DNA from: Azolla caroliniana
Taxonomy: Eukaryota > Polypodiophyta
Reading direction: 5' to 3'
NCBI GenBank assembly: GCA_043228905.1
Contig: JBHGNT010000012.1
Span: forward strand, 15,624,001 to 15,688,000
DNA: 64,000 bases
A program made the translations under genes and the position numbers. A model generated the notes under the pieces. That model saw only the letters and a program-made list of their open reading frames with translations, had not been told where the DNA came from and made no database searches. Position 1 is the stretch's first letter, and every line of letters starts with the position of its first letter. This document shows positions 33,488 to 44,552 of the stretch, piece after piece.

Positions 33488-33797
33488 AGTCGGAGCAGCA
33501 GGAAGGGGAAGTCCAGCAGAGGGGTTATGAGAGCGAAAGAGGGCTTGAGAGCAAGAGAGTTTAGCGCGATGAGAGCGAGACGGGGTTTCTGAGCTTGAGA
33601 GCGATGGAGATGGGGAGCGATAATGAACTTATGTGTTTGTGCTGCGTTTTGGAAACGGTTTTAGTAACTTACTCCTAGGGTTTTGTGCCTGAAGCGAATC
33701 CTGAAGATTCTGAGTCGTGGGTGCCATAATAAGTGACTAGCACCATGTGTCCTGAAGGTGAGTGGGGTGCTTCTTGACGGGAACCCAACGTTCCTTA

Positions 33798-34514
33798 TGC
33801 GCAACGCTCGGCCACAACCGAGATTATTTTCATACACAGAAAATAGGAAATAGAACACGACACAAAGAGGAAGACAAATACACTGGAGGTTTACGTGGAA
33901 AACCCCAAACTAGGGGAAAAACCACGGCAGCCCACGGGCTGCAAACTGTCACTATGTAAGAATGTACAAAACTGTGAGTTCACGGAGGCAACGACCTCGT
34001 GCTCACAATCTTCGCCACAGGAGGCGGTTACAACAGAGGCAAAGACCTCGTCTCTCTCTCTCTCTCTCTGTACAGTTGCGCGCTCTCTCTTCTTCTTGCA
34101 CCAACAATGAAGAATAACAAAAAAAAAACACAATTAGTTTTGCCCTAAGTCATATTTATACTAATATGACTTTTCGGCTATTTACAAATATAGCCACAAT
34201 GGGCTCTCAGAAACATATTTACGAATATGTCTCTTCCTCCGGTTCATACCCGGTCTGCACCATCCGGCTCTCCGTAGCCAGGTACTCCTCATCCGGCATC
34301 CGGCTCTCCGTAGCCGAGTACTCCTCATCCAGTTCATACCGGGCCTGTATCATCCGGCTCTCCGTAGCCGGGTACTCCTCATCCGGTTCATACCGGGCCT
34401 ATATCATCCGGCTCTCCGTAGCCGGGTACTCCTCATACCGTTTCGGCCTCGGCCGAGTTTGTTTGTCGGCACTGTTCTTCTCCCTTCCCATCCGGAGGGA
34501 CCTGTTTCCCAACA
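33798..34514 (-). mobile_element. T-type Copia solo LTR inside Z, with 54-bp repeats
   Basis: Read on the - strand it begins TGTTGGGAAACAGGTCCCTC, matching the start of the T2 LTR, and ends near CGGTTGTGGCCGAGCGTTGCGCA, matching the T2 LTR end. Inside, CATCCGGCTCTCCGTAGCC recurs at 34261, 34297, 34351 and 34405 (spacings 36, 54, 54). The flanks do not show a clear target duplication. It lies between integrase and ORF3. Confidence 0.7.
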
Positions 34515-34843
34515 CTTCTAGTGCTTTGCATGTGCTTAAATAGGTACTAAATGAGTGGTGGCGAGGGGTGCTCCTAAAATTGTGGGTGCCTAGGTGGGTG
34601 GTGTAGGTGTAGCTAATCGGTGGCTAAACTATGGTTAATCCTACCTACTACTACTTTTATTAATTTCAAGAAGGTGGGTGAGTCCTTATTCAGGGGGACA
34701 CTTGGCCTCCTCCGTGGTGGTCTCCCGAAACTCGTTTGTGCCGTGTGGCTCGGTAAACGGGTTGGGTGGTGTAGTCCCTCGATATGGTCGAAGTCGGAAA
34801 CCTTGGCCCAGCTTTTGACAGTGTCGTCGGCGAGTGTGCCGAG

Positions 34844-35735
34844 CTAGAACGTCCCGTTGAACTCGTCGATAATCCAGAATGGACCGGTCCACCGAAATCT
34901 TAATTTTCCCGGCATAGACCCGAGTCGTGATTGAAAAAGAAGAACCGGTTTGCCGATGGTGAGCTCCTTTTCCAGCCCGTGTCGATGTCGATCCACGAAA
35001 GCCTTGCGTTGCCGTTGGCGTTGTTCGAGCTGGGCCATACTCTCTATCCTATCTTCGCCGAGTTCGAGGAGTTGTTCCAACCGGTATTGCTCGGATTGGG
35101 CCTCGGGGAGCCGTGCTTTGACTTGAACTTGGAGTCTCGGGACTTGGAACTCGACGGGCATTACGGCTTCTAACCCGAACGACATTCGAAAGGGGGTTGA
35201 TTGGATGCTTGTTTTGAAAGTCGTACGATACGCCCACAGCGCGCTCTGGAGTTTGTAATCCCAATCGGTCCTATTTTCATTGACGATCTTCTTCAGTATG
35301 GTTTGGAGGATTTTATTGGTCGATTCCGCCAAGCCGTTCGCCTGCGGGTTGCATGGTGTGCTTTTCTTGTGCACCACCGCGTAGTGGTGTGTAAGCTCAC
35401 GTATTATGTGATTGATGAAGTGCCCACCTTGATCACTAACGAGCTCGATTGGGCATCCGTAACGGCACCAGAGGTACTCATACACGAATTTAGCCGTGGA
35501 TGCCGCCGTGTTATCTCGGAGTGCCTTAGCCTCGACCCATTTGGTGCAGTAATCCGTGGCAACAATAATATACCTATTCCCTGTTCGGGCCGCGGGTGGT
35601 TTGAAAGGGTCTACAAAATCCAAACCCCATTTTTGACATGGGTCCAACGGAAGAATCGGCTAGTGTGGCATCTGTGACTGTTCCATTGGTTGCCCTAGTT
35701 GTTCGCACAAATCGCACTGCCAACAAAACTCTGCC
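34844..35735 (-). pseudogene. Z integrase core and C-terminus
   Basis: A frame of 267 codons carries the Gypsy integrase core: Asp in KWGLDFVDPFKPP, Asp in ELVSDQGGHFIN, Glu in PQANGLAESTNKIL, then AYRTTFKTSIQSTPFRMSFG and the tail GKLRFRWTGPFWIIDEFNGTF. A TAG (34844-34846) follows FNGTF, where related elements usually continue with QL; the same frame stays open to about 34630. A frame change separates it from the zinc-binding part on its 5' side. Confidence 0.85.
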
Positions 35736-36790
35736 CTAGTCTTTCTTCGTTGTCGGCCACCACAATCCACTTTGCCAAACTTTCCTTGCCATGGAATCCC
35801 CGGCGTAGTGCCCCCCAGCTACTCCCTGGTGGGCTTCCTGAAGAACGGCGTTCTTCTCGAATTGCCGAATCGCTCGGCGCCATATGCCGTCCGAGCCTTT
35901 GTGGTAGAGAATGTCCGAGACGAGGCAAAAATTCCGGCTACGCACTGCTAGGCGTTTTCTCATGTCAAGGGTCATGTGCTCAGGAGGTACACCGGTAGTG
36001 AGAAAATGGGTCATCTCCGTGATCCATTCATCTCCGTTATCGTTTGGTATCGTGGTCAGGTTAAATAGGTTGGCGTCCGGTAGCTCGTCGTACGTTGTTT
36101 TTGCCGGTTCCCCTGACTCAAGACGGCTCAAGTAGTTGGCGACGACATGTTGTACCCCGGGTCGATGCTGAATTTGGAAATCAAACTCTTGTAGTAGGAG
36201 CATCCACCGAGCCAACCATCCGGTGAGGGCTTGTTTATTGACCAAATAAAGAAGGGCTGAGTGATCCACGTGAAAGGTAAATTTTTGGCCCAAGAGGTAA
36301 TGCCGAAATTTATTGATGCTATAAATCATACCGAGGGCCTCCCGCTCGGTGGTGGAGTAATTCTTTTCCGCGGTCGAGAGCCGTTGGCTGGCGTAGTACA
36401 CGGGCCTATACCAATTCGGGGGTGTGCATTGCATCAGGGCACTTCCGATGGCGATGTCCGAAGCATCTACGAAGACATTAAACGGTTCGGACCAAACCGG
36501 GGACTGGACCACTGGGGCATGTGACAACATTCGTTTCAGGGTCTGATAAGCCGTTTCCTTGATTGACGTCCATTGGAAAGGAAGGCGATGGACTGCCGCG
36601 TGTAAAGGTGTCGCGAAATCAGCCAGGTGTCGTATCATTCGGCCGTGCCACCGGATCTGTCCCAAAAAAGGGCTTAGTGCCTTAGCGTTCGAGGGTGCGG
36701 TGGCATTCAGGATTGCCTTTACTTTATCCGGGTCCATAGCGATGCCTTCTTGACTGACAATGTGGCCGAGAAGGTTGCCGCGGGTTTAAA
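35736..36790 (-). pseudogene. Z RT connection, RNase H and integrase zinc-binding region
   Basis: A 333-codon run starts in the RT thumb (LSPFLGQIRWHGRMIRHLAD) and has the RNase H motifs FNVFVDASDIAIGSAL, TTEREALGMIYSINKFRHYL and HVDHSALLYLVNK. The histidine/cysteine integrase entry (HQGVAGGHYAGDSMARKVWQ) closes it. A frameshift at about 36780 separates it from the RT core. Confidence 0.87.
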
Positions 36791-38670
36791 CTCAATCGAG
36801 CTTGGCGACATCGGTCCAGGCAGAGTCGTAACTGGGTCATGTGTTCCCGTCGATGGCCATACACGGCGAAATCGTCGAGAAAGACTTGCATGAACGCCGG
36901 GATGTAGTCATGAAAGATTTCGGTGATGATGCGCTGGAGCGTAGCCGGCGCCGTTTTTAGACCGAACATCATAACTTCTGCTACAAAAACACCCCATTCC
37001 GTGACGAAAGCGGTTTTCTCCTGATCCTCCGGGTGCATTCTTATCTGGTTATAGCCGCTGAACCTATCGAGGAAACTGTAGCATTCGTGGCCGGCTACCA
37101 TGTCGAGGATGCTATCCGTGAATGGGAGAGGGAAACCGTCGGTGACTGTTGCCGCGTTAAGCTTCCGATAGTCGACGTAGATGCGGATTTTTCCGTTCTT
37201 CTTTGGGACCACTACGATCGGGCTCAACCACGTGGCCCGTTTAACAGGGCAAATGAAGCCCACTCGGAGTAGTTTGTCGATTTCCTCTTTGACTTTAGTG
37301 GCGTAGTTGGGGTTCATCCTGTAGCGCCTCTGCTGAACCGGCTGAGTGTCGGGTAAGATATGAATTTGATGTTGGTAGTATTGAGGATCTAGCCCCTTCA
37401 TATCGGTGTAAGACCAAGTGAAAACATCCTGGTAGTCGGTGAGCAATTTTACGAGGCATGCCCGTTCTCCGGTTGGTAGATTATTGGCAATTTGTAACGT
37501 ACGGGGATTCTCGTCCGAACCGAGGTTTATTGTTTCCAGGGTTGATGCTTTCACTCGTTGTGAAATGGCGAGTTCGCGTTCGAAAGCCTCCCGAGCATGA
37601 CGTAGCTCGGCAACTGTGGTTGGATCTGGTTCATCTTGGGGTGGTGACTCCTCCGTGACTTCCTCGTCTTTAGATGGCTCGATGGTTGGTAAGGCATCTA
37701 TTTCGAAGAGAGGGATGATTGTGGGATGATCATCTAGGAATTCATCGACCTCCTCATCGGCCAAACCGTCAAGCATATGGGCCCCTTCCGAGTATAACGG
37801 CGAAGTGTTGAGGGCGACGGGGACTCGTTCTTCAGTGATGATGCGGACTTTTGTCTTGCCTCTTCGGAACGAGATCATGTTGCGTTGCCAATGTTGCTTG
37901 ATATTCGTTGTAAGCAACCATGGTCGACCTAGTAACAATGGGTAGGCGCCTTGTGTCTCCAGTCTTAGCACAACGGGCGAGATCGTGAACATGTGGCCTC
38001 CGAGTGTGAAGTCGAGATGGCGGATTAAACCAATGGGGCAAACGGAGCGGGTGTCGGCCATCCGAAGCCAAAAGGGGCATGGTTCCCATTGATTCAGGCC
38101 GAGGTTGAGACACATTAACTCGCTAATAACATTTACGCCGGATCCGTCGTTGATGATGCATCCGTGCAGGTCTTGTCCCTTAATGATGATTCGCACGGCT
38201 GGGTTCTGAGAATCCATGAGTGGTAGACCGGTTCCTACTTCGGTGAGGTGTACCGGTGGCGTCACGGGCTTAGTATTGGCCTGGAGTGCCGCCAGGGTGT
38301 CCCGAAATCTCGGCATGAGTGGTAGCAGTTTATGTAGGGGCAGCGAGACGCGGGAGTTGGTAAGAACATCCCATAGCTGGTCGTCCTCCGACGACGTGGA
38401 TGGTGCCGAGGTTTGTGGTACTTCACTGGGCCCGTCTCTCATGTCAGTTTGCATGCGTACGACATTATTTTTATTGGCCGTGTCGATCCATTCTTTTGTT
38501 GCCTGACGTACTTCATCCTGGATTTGCCACTGAGTAGTCTGCGCTTTACTCCAGGTAGTGACCGTTTGAATATCAGCCATGATACTGTTCACCGCGGGTG
38601 CCTTGCCACGGTTGGTTGTCGGACATTGCGTGGTGTAGTGGCCTGGATGATTACATTTAAAACATGTCAC
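36724..38670 (-). pseudogene. Z zinc knuckle, protease and reverse transcriptase core
   Basis: The 648-codon frame starts at the zinc knuckle CFKCNHPGHYTTQC. The protease site is IINDGSGVNVIS (D-G-S-G, where D-S-G is usual). RT follows with KNGKIRIYVDYRKLNAATVT, FLDRFSGYNQIRMHPED and the active site MQVFLDDFAVYG with both Asp kept. The last 25 codons are out of frame, so homology ends about 36790. Best-preserved Gypsy RT in the window. Confidence 0.88.
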
Positions 38671-38941
38671 GTTGGCCGAGCTGCTGGTGTCCGCTCAGTC
38701 TGTGTGTGGAAGCTGTTGTTGATTCTCGGTCTCGTTTGGTGGTGGGTTGTTCTGAGGTGCGTTGGAGTTGCGCTAGTCATTTTGAGGAGCATCCCGTCGG
38801 CGGTTGTCATTAGGTCTTCTATTGTTGCGTGTGTTGCGGTTGCCATTTCGCCGATCAATGCGTGAGTTCCGTCGGTCATACCGGTCATCGCGATCATCAT
38901 CATATCGGGCATAATCGTCGTGACGGTCATCATGTCAGTAA

Positions 38942-39892
38942 TCATCGTCGATCCGGGGATCGCGGTTGGTCGTTATCCTGGTCTCGGTAGATATATCGCT
39001 CGTCCTGCCGAGAGTATGTATTTCGTGGCTCGATTTGGCGGACCGGTGCCGCCGTTGTGCGGTTCAGCATATTATATTCGCACTGCTCGACCGTGTGAGC
39101 TCGAGACTGACAGATCGGACACTGTGGTCGGTGGGGACATTCGAGGGCCAGGTGCCCTGATCCTGAACTCGTCGTGCATTGGAGGGCTTGGCGAAAGCGA
39201 TTGACCTCTTGGGGAAGAGCGTTTTGCAAGGATGTCATCGAGAAGGCCGCGCCGTGCTGGTTCTGATCGAGGGCGAGAACGCGCGCTATGACTTGTTCGA
39301 TAGTATGGTTGGCGAAATTTGTAAGTGCGAGAGTCGTTCGTAGAGGCTCTCGTAAACTAGATAGGAAAGTGTCTGGTATATGTTGTGCCGAGACATCATC
39401 GGCCACTTGTCTGTAGAGATCCTGGAACCGGATCGTGAACTACGCGACCATTTCGTGCGGTTCCTGGTATATAGAGAAGAATTGCCAGAGCAGTTCCTGT
39501 TTAGGCACCTCGCGATGAAAAAGTTCAAGGAACTTTGTGCGCACGATTTGGAAAGTGGTGGCCTCTACTATTTCGAGGCGAGAGTACCATCGTGCGGCCG
39601 GTCCATCGAGGGAGAGTGTGAACTCGGCAATCTTTGAGGCCTCGATTTCGGCCGGCGTGAGGCGGTGCGTGGAGTGGTTAGCCTGCCACGTGGATATGAA
39701 GGCACGGATGTGTGACTCTGCGTCTGGTCCGTCGGTGTATCGTGGGTATGGGTACGGCATGATGTCGTACTCTGGGTCTTCTGGTAGCACCGGAAAAGGG
39801 TTTAGTTCCGGTTGATTGACCTCCGGAGGGCTCGACGGGGGTTTTGGTGGTGAATCAACTCGTGATCGAGTGTCCGGTGGCGAGGATTGCAC
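38942..39892 (-). pseudogene. Z gag (Retrotrans_gag), with an internal TAG
   Basis: The - strand gives a proline-rich start, then PYPRYTDGPDAESHIRAFIS, LDGPAARWYSRLEI and KFLELFHREVPKQELLWQFF, the conserved Gypsy capsid pattern. A TAG at 39440-39442 follows EPHEMVA and the same frame continues (FTIRFQDLYRQVADDV). A second CxxC-containing knuckle-like block (CPHRPQCPICQSRAHTVEQC) is present at about 39120. A frameshift separates this from the knuckle at 38665. Confidence 0.83.
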
Positions 39893-40083
39893 TAGGGAAG
39901 CCTCTGATTGCTCGGGAAAGGATTCGTTAGTGACCGCCGAGTCGGAAGTTCCTTCGACTGGCTCAGGGCGTCGGGCGGGTGGCCGAGACCTCGTGGTGCG
40001 AGAGGGCGCCGTAACGACGGCTGGTGGTTACCTTCAACGAAGTTCATTGTGCACTCACAGCCGTAACCGGGCGTGCCAAATTG

Positions 40084-40539
40084 TGTTACCCGTTCCTTTG
40101 GGTGAACACCTTCGATAGATCTGCGGCTATCGGTATTCAAGGGCGTGGTACGTGAAGGCTCGTAACAGAGGTGTCGAGAGAGAGACAGGGCTCAGAGAGA
40201 AAACACTAGCGAGGTCTTGATAGGCGTGGGCAGCGTTGAACTCATAGGTATGGATCAAAGCACAGACTCATGGAGCAAATTGGGCATAAATCAGATATAT
40301 TACTATGACAGAAAAGATTACAGAACATGGCCTATGGTCGGTGACCTTACAAGTTTATCTAGTTACGAGGGACTAAGCTAGTGCTTCCGCCTATATTTTT
40401 CTTCTCCCTCTCTCTGAGGTACTGGTCCTCGTTTAAATAACTTTTCCCCTAATACACAGTCGAGCTGTATGTGGCCCGTGATACTCGAACTCAGCGTTTG
40501 CTAATTCCCTCATTTTACATTTCTGTCCTCTGGACAACA
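40084..40539 (-). repeat. Z 5' LTR with adjacent primer site
   Basis: 456 bp, partner of 29769-30224. On the - strand the next bases include TGGCACGCCCGGTTACGG (40078-40061), a primer-site candidate different from that of X and Y. CTGTG (40540-40544) is the target duplication. Confidence 0.88.
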
Positions 40540-40544
40540 CTGTG

Positions 40545-42655
40545 TGGGGTATTAGGGCTTCTCGGACTATCACTTCCCCACTCCGCAACAGTCCACTCTA
40601 AAAATCCATTCTTATTTGGGACAAGAGCTCTCTCTTGTTCCTTTCATGATTTGCTAGCACCGTTAGGAATTGGACGGATTTCCCTCCGTTTTGGCTCCAA
40701 ATTCGTGCAAAAGCCACACCACTATCGAGCACCTTCGTCTCCATCCGTGACGTCGTGATAAAGGGTTGCCCGAGGATCACGGAGTGTGAGACCTCGTCTT
40801 GTACGAAGAAATTTTGGTCAATCTCGACATCCCCGATCTTCACCATCACATCCAGACAAGCCGCAAATAGATCTTTCGTTGCTTTAGTGGCCGCCCAGAT
40901 CTTCCACCCATGATTGGTGTTAATAGGCCACTTTCCCTTCCGGTAGAACTCCTTAGACATCAAATTGATCTCCGATCCGTGATCAATCAATGCTAGCACG
41001 GGCTCTTTGATGTTGCTGATTCGGACCGGAGTCTCGGTAGTTGCACGCGCCCAGTGTGGCTTTGTATAGTGGGAATTCGGAATCTCATCCTCCACTTCGG
41101 TGTCGTTCATCAGAACGGTATTTGCATTCACTATCGGTGCATTTTCCTCCATACTCTGTCTTTTTCTCTTCACGAGATCCACAAGAAGATCGTGGAACTC
41201 CTTCGCTATTCCGAGTAATTCCCGAAGCGAAAATTCTACCCGGCTATCGAGGATTCTCTCTTCGAATACCTTTTTCAAGTACGTTTGTTGTTCGATGTCC
41301 GAGGCGAGCTTGAATGTTGGAATCTTCTTTTCTTTTCCCTTCCCTCCGGAGTTCCAGCTTTCCGGTGTCTTTGATGGTCCAGCTGCATCATCTGTGCGCC
41401 GTCGTTTTTCATCCACATACACTTCATGCAATTGACATAGCGCATGTACGCTATTCTTATCTACGGGGCACTCCCATCCCATAGCTTCCCGGATACATTC
41501 CGTGGCGCTTTGGATTTCATCATGATCGGTGTTCTTCGAAATTTCTAACACTTCTGGCCAAAAAGACACCTTTGCTGCAGATGACTCCCCCACATGTATT
41601 CCCGCGGTTTTCGCATAATTGCCTTTCGCCGCGATTTCCTCCTCTAGGACCTTCTTCATGCCACCTTTCCGGAAGTTCGGTCGAAGTGGCTTCCGAGAAT
41701 CTATCGAATGAATCTGATTTCCCTCGTAGTAGATAAGATCCTGTCGTAACGCCTCCTTGTGCTCGTCGCAATCTCTCCGATCATGTTCGGTGCTATTGCA
41801 CCATATGCATCGACGGTCCATGTACTTAGAACTTGTGGGACGGTCTTCCGTCTTCTTCACCATTGTGATTTTCAGATTCTCCATCTCCTTCAGCAATTGC
41901 TCCACCGTGGTTGCGTCGATTCCCTTCTCGGTTGTAGTCTCCCGAGCCCGCGGTTGATGGTCTTCCGATCTGGATCTCGGTTTCGGAATCGGTTCCGAAA
42001 CCCTCTTTTCTTTGTTGGCAAGCCATTGCCCCCTCTTTGTGTATCTCACGACAATATCCTGCACGCTTTCTCATGTTTCGGTGAGGCCACTCTCGGTAGT
42101 CGTGTCCTCTAGAAGCACTCCAAGATCCTTCCGGTCCTAGACATCTACGGCTCATAAGAACATGATAACTTTGTCCGGTGCGAGGATAGCTTGATCTCTC
42201 GCAGACAACCTCCCCAACTGACTTTCGAATGCCGAAAACACATCGAGGACCTTCATCCCCTTGTCCGGCGTTTCCACCCAATCCTCAAATCCTCTCCGCG
42301 CTGCCTTGGAGGAGTCCTTGATAGCAAACGTGGTCTTTAATGCCTCTTCAAACGCTTACCACGTCGGATTTTGTTGTCATAGCCCGTGGATACTTGCTTG
42401 AAGCCCGTCGGTAGCCACCCGGTTGAAGGATGTCACTTGTAGTCCTTCCGAAATCCCACATCGTATCATTTCCGCCTTGTAGTCCCAAAGATAGCGTGAT
42501 ACGTCCTTTCCATTGAATTGCCCGATCAGTTGCACAAGCCGCTCTACTGCCGCTACTATTTCCGACATCACACGTTGTTCTTGAAGCATCCGCTCGAACA
42601 TCATCATCATGTTGTTAGCCTCCGGTTGATTTTCCATCTCCTTGCCACCCGTTTT
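40545..42655 (-). pseudogene. X gag and protease
   Basis: Gag starts at the ATG 42637-42635 (MENQPEANNMMMMFERMLQE) and resembles Y Gag, with frame breaks at about 42377 and 42070. An open run of 488 codons (42064-40598) holds a zinc-knuckle-like CIWCNSTEHDRRDCDEH and an aspartic protease: VLALIDHGSEINLMSKEFYR, then SHSVILGQPFITTSRME. The catalytic triplet is D-H-G instead of D-S-G. A TAG at 40598-40600 is followed by a frame that continues into pol, then the Z insertion. Confidence 0.83.
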
Positions 42656-42671
42656 CACGTCGGGTTCACCA
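42656..42671 (-). other. X primer binding site
   Basis: TGGTGAACCCGACGTG on the - strand, a few bases inside the 5' LTR, identical to the Y site. Confidence 0.65.
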
Positions 42672-42675
42672 CTTG

Positions 42676-43404
42676 TGTCGTGCCTTTCGGCTCCGGATCG
42701 TTGCATGAGTCAGGCGGAAACCACTGAGGTTTTTCGACTAGGAGAAAAGAAAATTCTAAGGCAATGAAGAATATGAAATATGTTGTAAGAAAGAAAGATA
42801 TGAAAACCTCGTGAATCCCACGAGTATAGTGTATTAGTGAGTACTCAGATTAAGAGAGAAAAATAGTTAGCAAATTCGTGAATCCCATGATTATATTATA
42901 TTAATCCACCCTTGTAAAATAAGCAACAACCCCCCATACATCTTTCTCTCCTCCTTATATAAGGATGGCAGAGGCTAAGCATAGCTTCATGCTTTTTCTA
43001 AAGTGTTCATGCACACTAAATCTGCATGAGTTGCCTTTTTACGCTATGCTTTTATTTCCTAAATATAGTGCTCATGCTCACTAGATGTGCACGAGTCATC
43101 TTTTATTGGTGTACATTTTTCTTATAAATAAAGTATTCACGCATTCTAAAAAATGCATGACTTTCCTTTTAATAAAGGTAGGTGTAAATAAAGGTCTTAT
43201 ATGTATTAAATCTATATTTAGAACACTTAGGATAAGTTAGTACAATGGTAAGGTTGGGGTTTGTTTACATGGAGGTACAAGGTTTGAATCTTGCCCTATG
43301 CACGTAATAAATGTTTTTAATATTTTATTTTATTTATTATACATACTTTAAATCGGATATAGTATTTTACATATTTCACGTAGTGTGTGATTCACACTAC
43401 GACA
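42676..43404 (-). repeat. X 5' LTR
   Basis: 729 bp, ends TGTCGTGCC and ACTACGACA, next to ACGT (43405-43408). It has two hairpin-like CTCGTGAATCCCACGAG/ATTCGTGAATCCCATGAT elements and a tRNA-like module at 43234-43296. Confidence 0.9.
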
Positions 43405-44151
43405 ACGTTCCTCGATTGTTTCCGCTTTCTTGCCAAAATTGGGAGTTATTTTCATAGGTCAGAGCTCGTCCGCCTCGTCCTTGGCCGAATCGGCCTCTTC
43501 TTGCTCGGTCGTGTCCTCTTCCTCCATCTGAATGTGTGTAGAGCATGTGGCCTTCCGAGGCATTGCTCTTAGTTTGAACATGATTTTCTTCAACCAATAG
43601 CATTGATTGAAGATCAAAGAAAGAGGGAGGATTCTCCCTTGCACCATATCATCATCGTCCACATTGACGCTTATTGAGCCGAGCGAGTCACAAATCTCCT
43701 TGATCTTCAAGGTGTAGGTCGAGATGGACATGTCCCGTTGTTGGATGTTGTTCAACTCTTGGTGGAGTTGAAGCTTTCATGCCATTGTGTTGGCGGCGAA
43801 TATCTTCTTGAGATTCTCCAAAGCTTCCTTTGGCATCTTGGCTTCTCGAATGTAGCCAAGCATGTGGTCATGAACACATGTCGCCAAGCAATACATCACT
43901 CGGCTTGCAGCTTGCTCCCATGTTGAGTATTCAAGAGTCGTTGGGTCGGGTCAATTTTCTTGTGCTCCTTTGATGTAGCTCCAATAACCTTGGCCGACAA
44001 GGTATTGGTGCATCTTGTACTCCCAAGATGCAAAGTTGTTTCTATCCAACTTCTTGCTAGGAAGAGTGCTCCCCATTTGAGTATTCATTCTGTCGATGTA
44101 GATTTCTTTCTTCTTTTCCTTCTCTTTCGAACACGAGCTATGTAGCGGCAC
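43405..44151 (-). pseudogene. Copia element W: gag, right of the X insertion
   Basis: The - strand starts near 44095 with MGSTLPSKKLDRNNFASWEY and KMHQYLVGQGYWSYIKG, the same type of Gag start as V. A frame change at about 43960-43755 is followed by MSISTYTLKIKEICDSLGSI and a Glu/Asp-rich tail. X cuts the frame at 43404; the tail resumes at 19153. The preceding TGGTATCAAAGC (44245-44234) is the primer site, one mismatch from the initiator Met-tRNA complement. Confidence 0.82.
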
Positions 44152-44398
44152 TACGATAGTGATGAACTGGATTTCTTTGAATCATCAGTGTAGACACAAT
44201 ATAGGAGAATTGGCTAGATCGAGCTACCAAAGTGCTTTGATACCATGTAAAGAATCGATGGTGATTCTGTGCAGTGAAATAGGTTAGAGAGGTGTGTTAT
44301 GTGTGTGTGAGAGAGAAGGAGAGCAAAGGAGAGAAAGACACAAGATAGATGAAAATAGAATACTCAAGAAGATGCATATTTCAAAGGAGATTTAACCA

Positions 44399-44552
44399 AC
44401 ACATCGCTGAAGCATTATATCAATTGCACATCAATGAGTGTGTAACTCAGACTGAGGGTACGAAAGATATTGAGCAGATTGAAGAACTCGACTCCCTGAT
44501 GAAGGGAGCTTATGCTAAATATGAATGGCGCAAAGCTATACAATTAATGCGG
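44399..44552 (+). other. Protein-like segment fused to the rRNA fragment
   Basis: One frame reads FNQHIAEALYQLHINECVTQ, then EQIEELDSLMKGAYAKYEWR without a stop, with good-looking composition for a coding exon. No start codon or homologue is recognised, and the frame runs on into the rRNA fragment, where it is meaningless. It may be captured exon sequence or chance. Confidence 0.3.

Larger units (their letters stand above)
29769..40539 (-). mobile_element. Gypsy LTR retrotransposon Z (10.8 kb) with a large extra frame
   Basis: The LTRs (29769-30224 and 40084-40539) are both 456 bp, TGTTACCCG...GGACAACA, and CTGTG flanks them (29764-29768, 40540-40544). Order on the - strand: gag, protease, RT, RNase H, integrase, a Copia solo LTR, then an extra frame of about 1,055 codons. 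About a dozen LTR differences are visible by eye, so Z is older than Y. It inserted into X pol. Confidence 0.92.
19154..43404 (-). mobile_element. Gypsy LTR retrotransposon X with nested Y and Z
   Basis: Two 729-bp LTRs (19154-19882 and 42676-43404) share ends TGTCGTGCC...ACTACGACA and are flanked by ACGT (19150-19153 and 43405-43408). Between them, on the - strand, lie primer site, gag, protease, RT, RNase H and integrase. Pol is interrupted exactly by Z (TSD CTGTG) and by Y (TSD CCGG). Without the two guests X would be about 7.1 kb. Coding is damaged, including the RT active site. Confidence 0.9.

Noticed and set aside
34166-34543. 125-codon frame with IRLSVAGYSSS repeats
   Set aside because: It comes from tandem repeats inside a Copia solo LTR; no coding support.
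29769-40539. TAG recoding (stop read-through) in Z
   Set aside because: T1 and T2 show the same CAG/TAG contrast in frames that also have other damage, so mutation explains the stops more simply.
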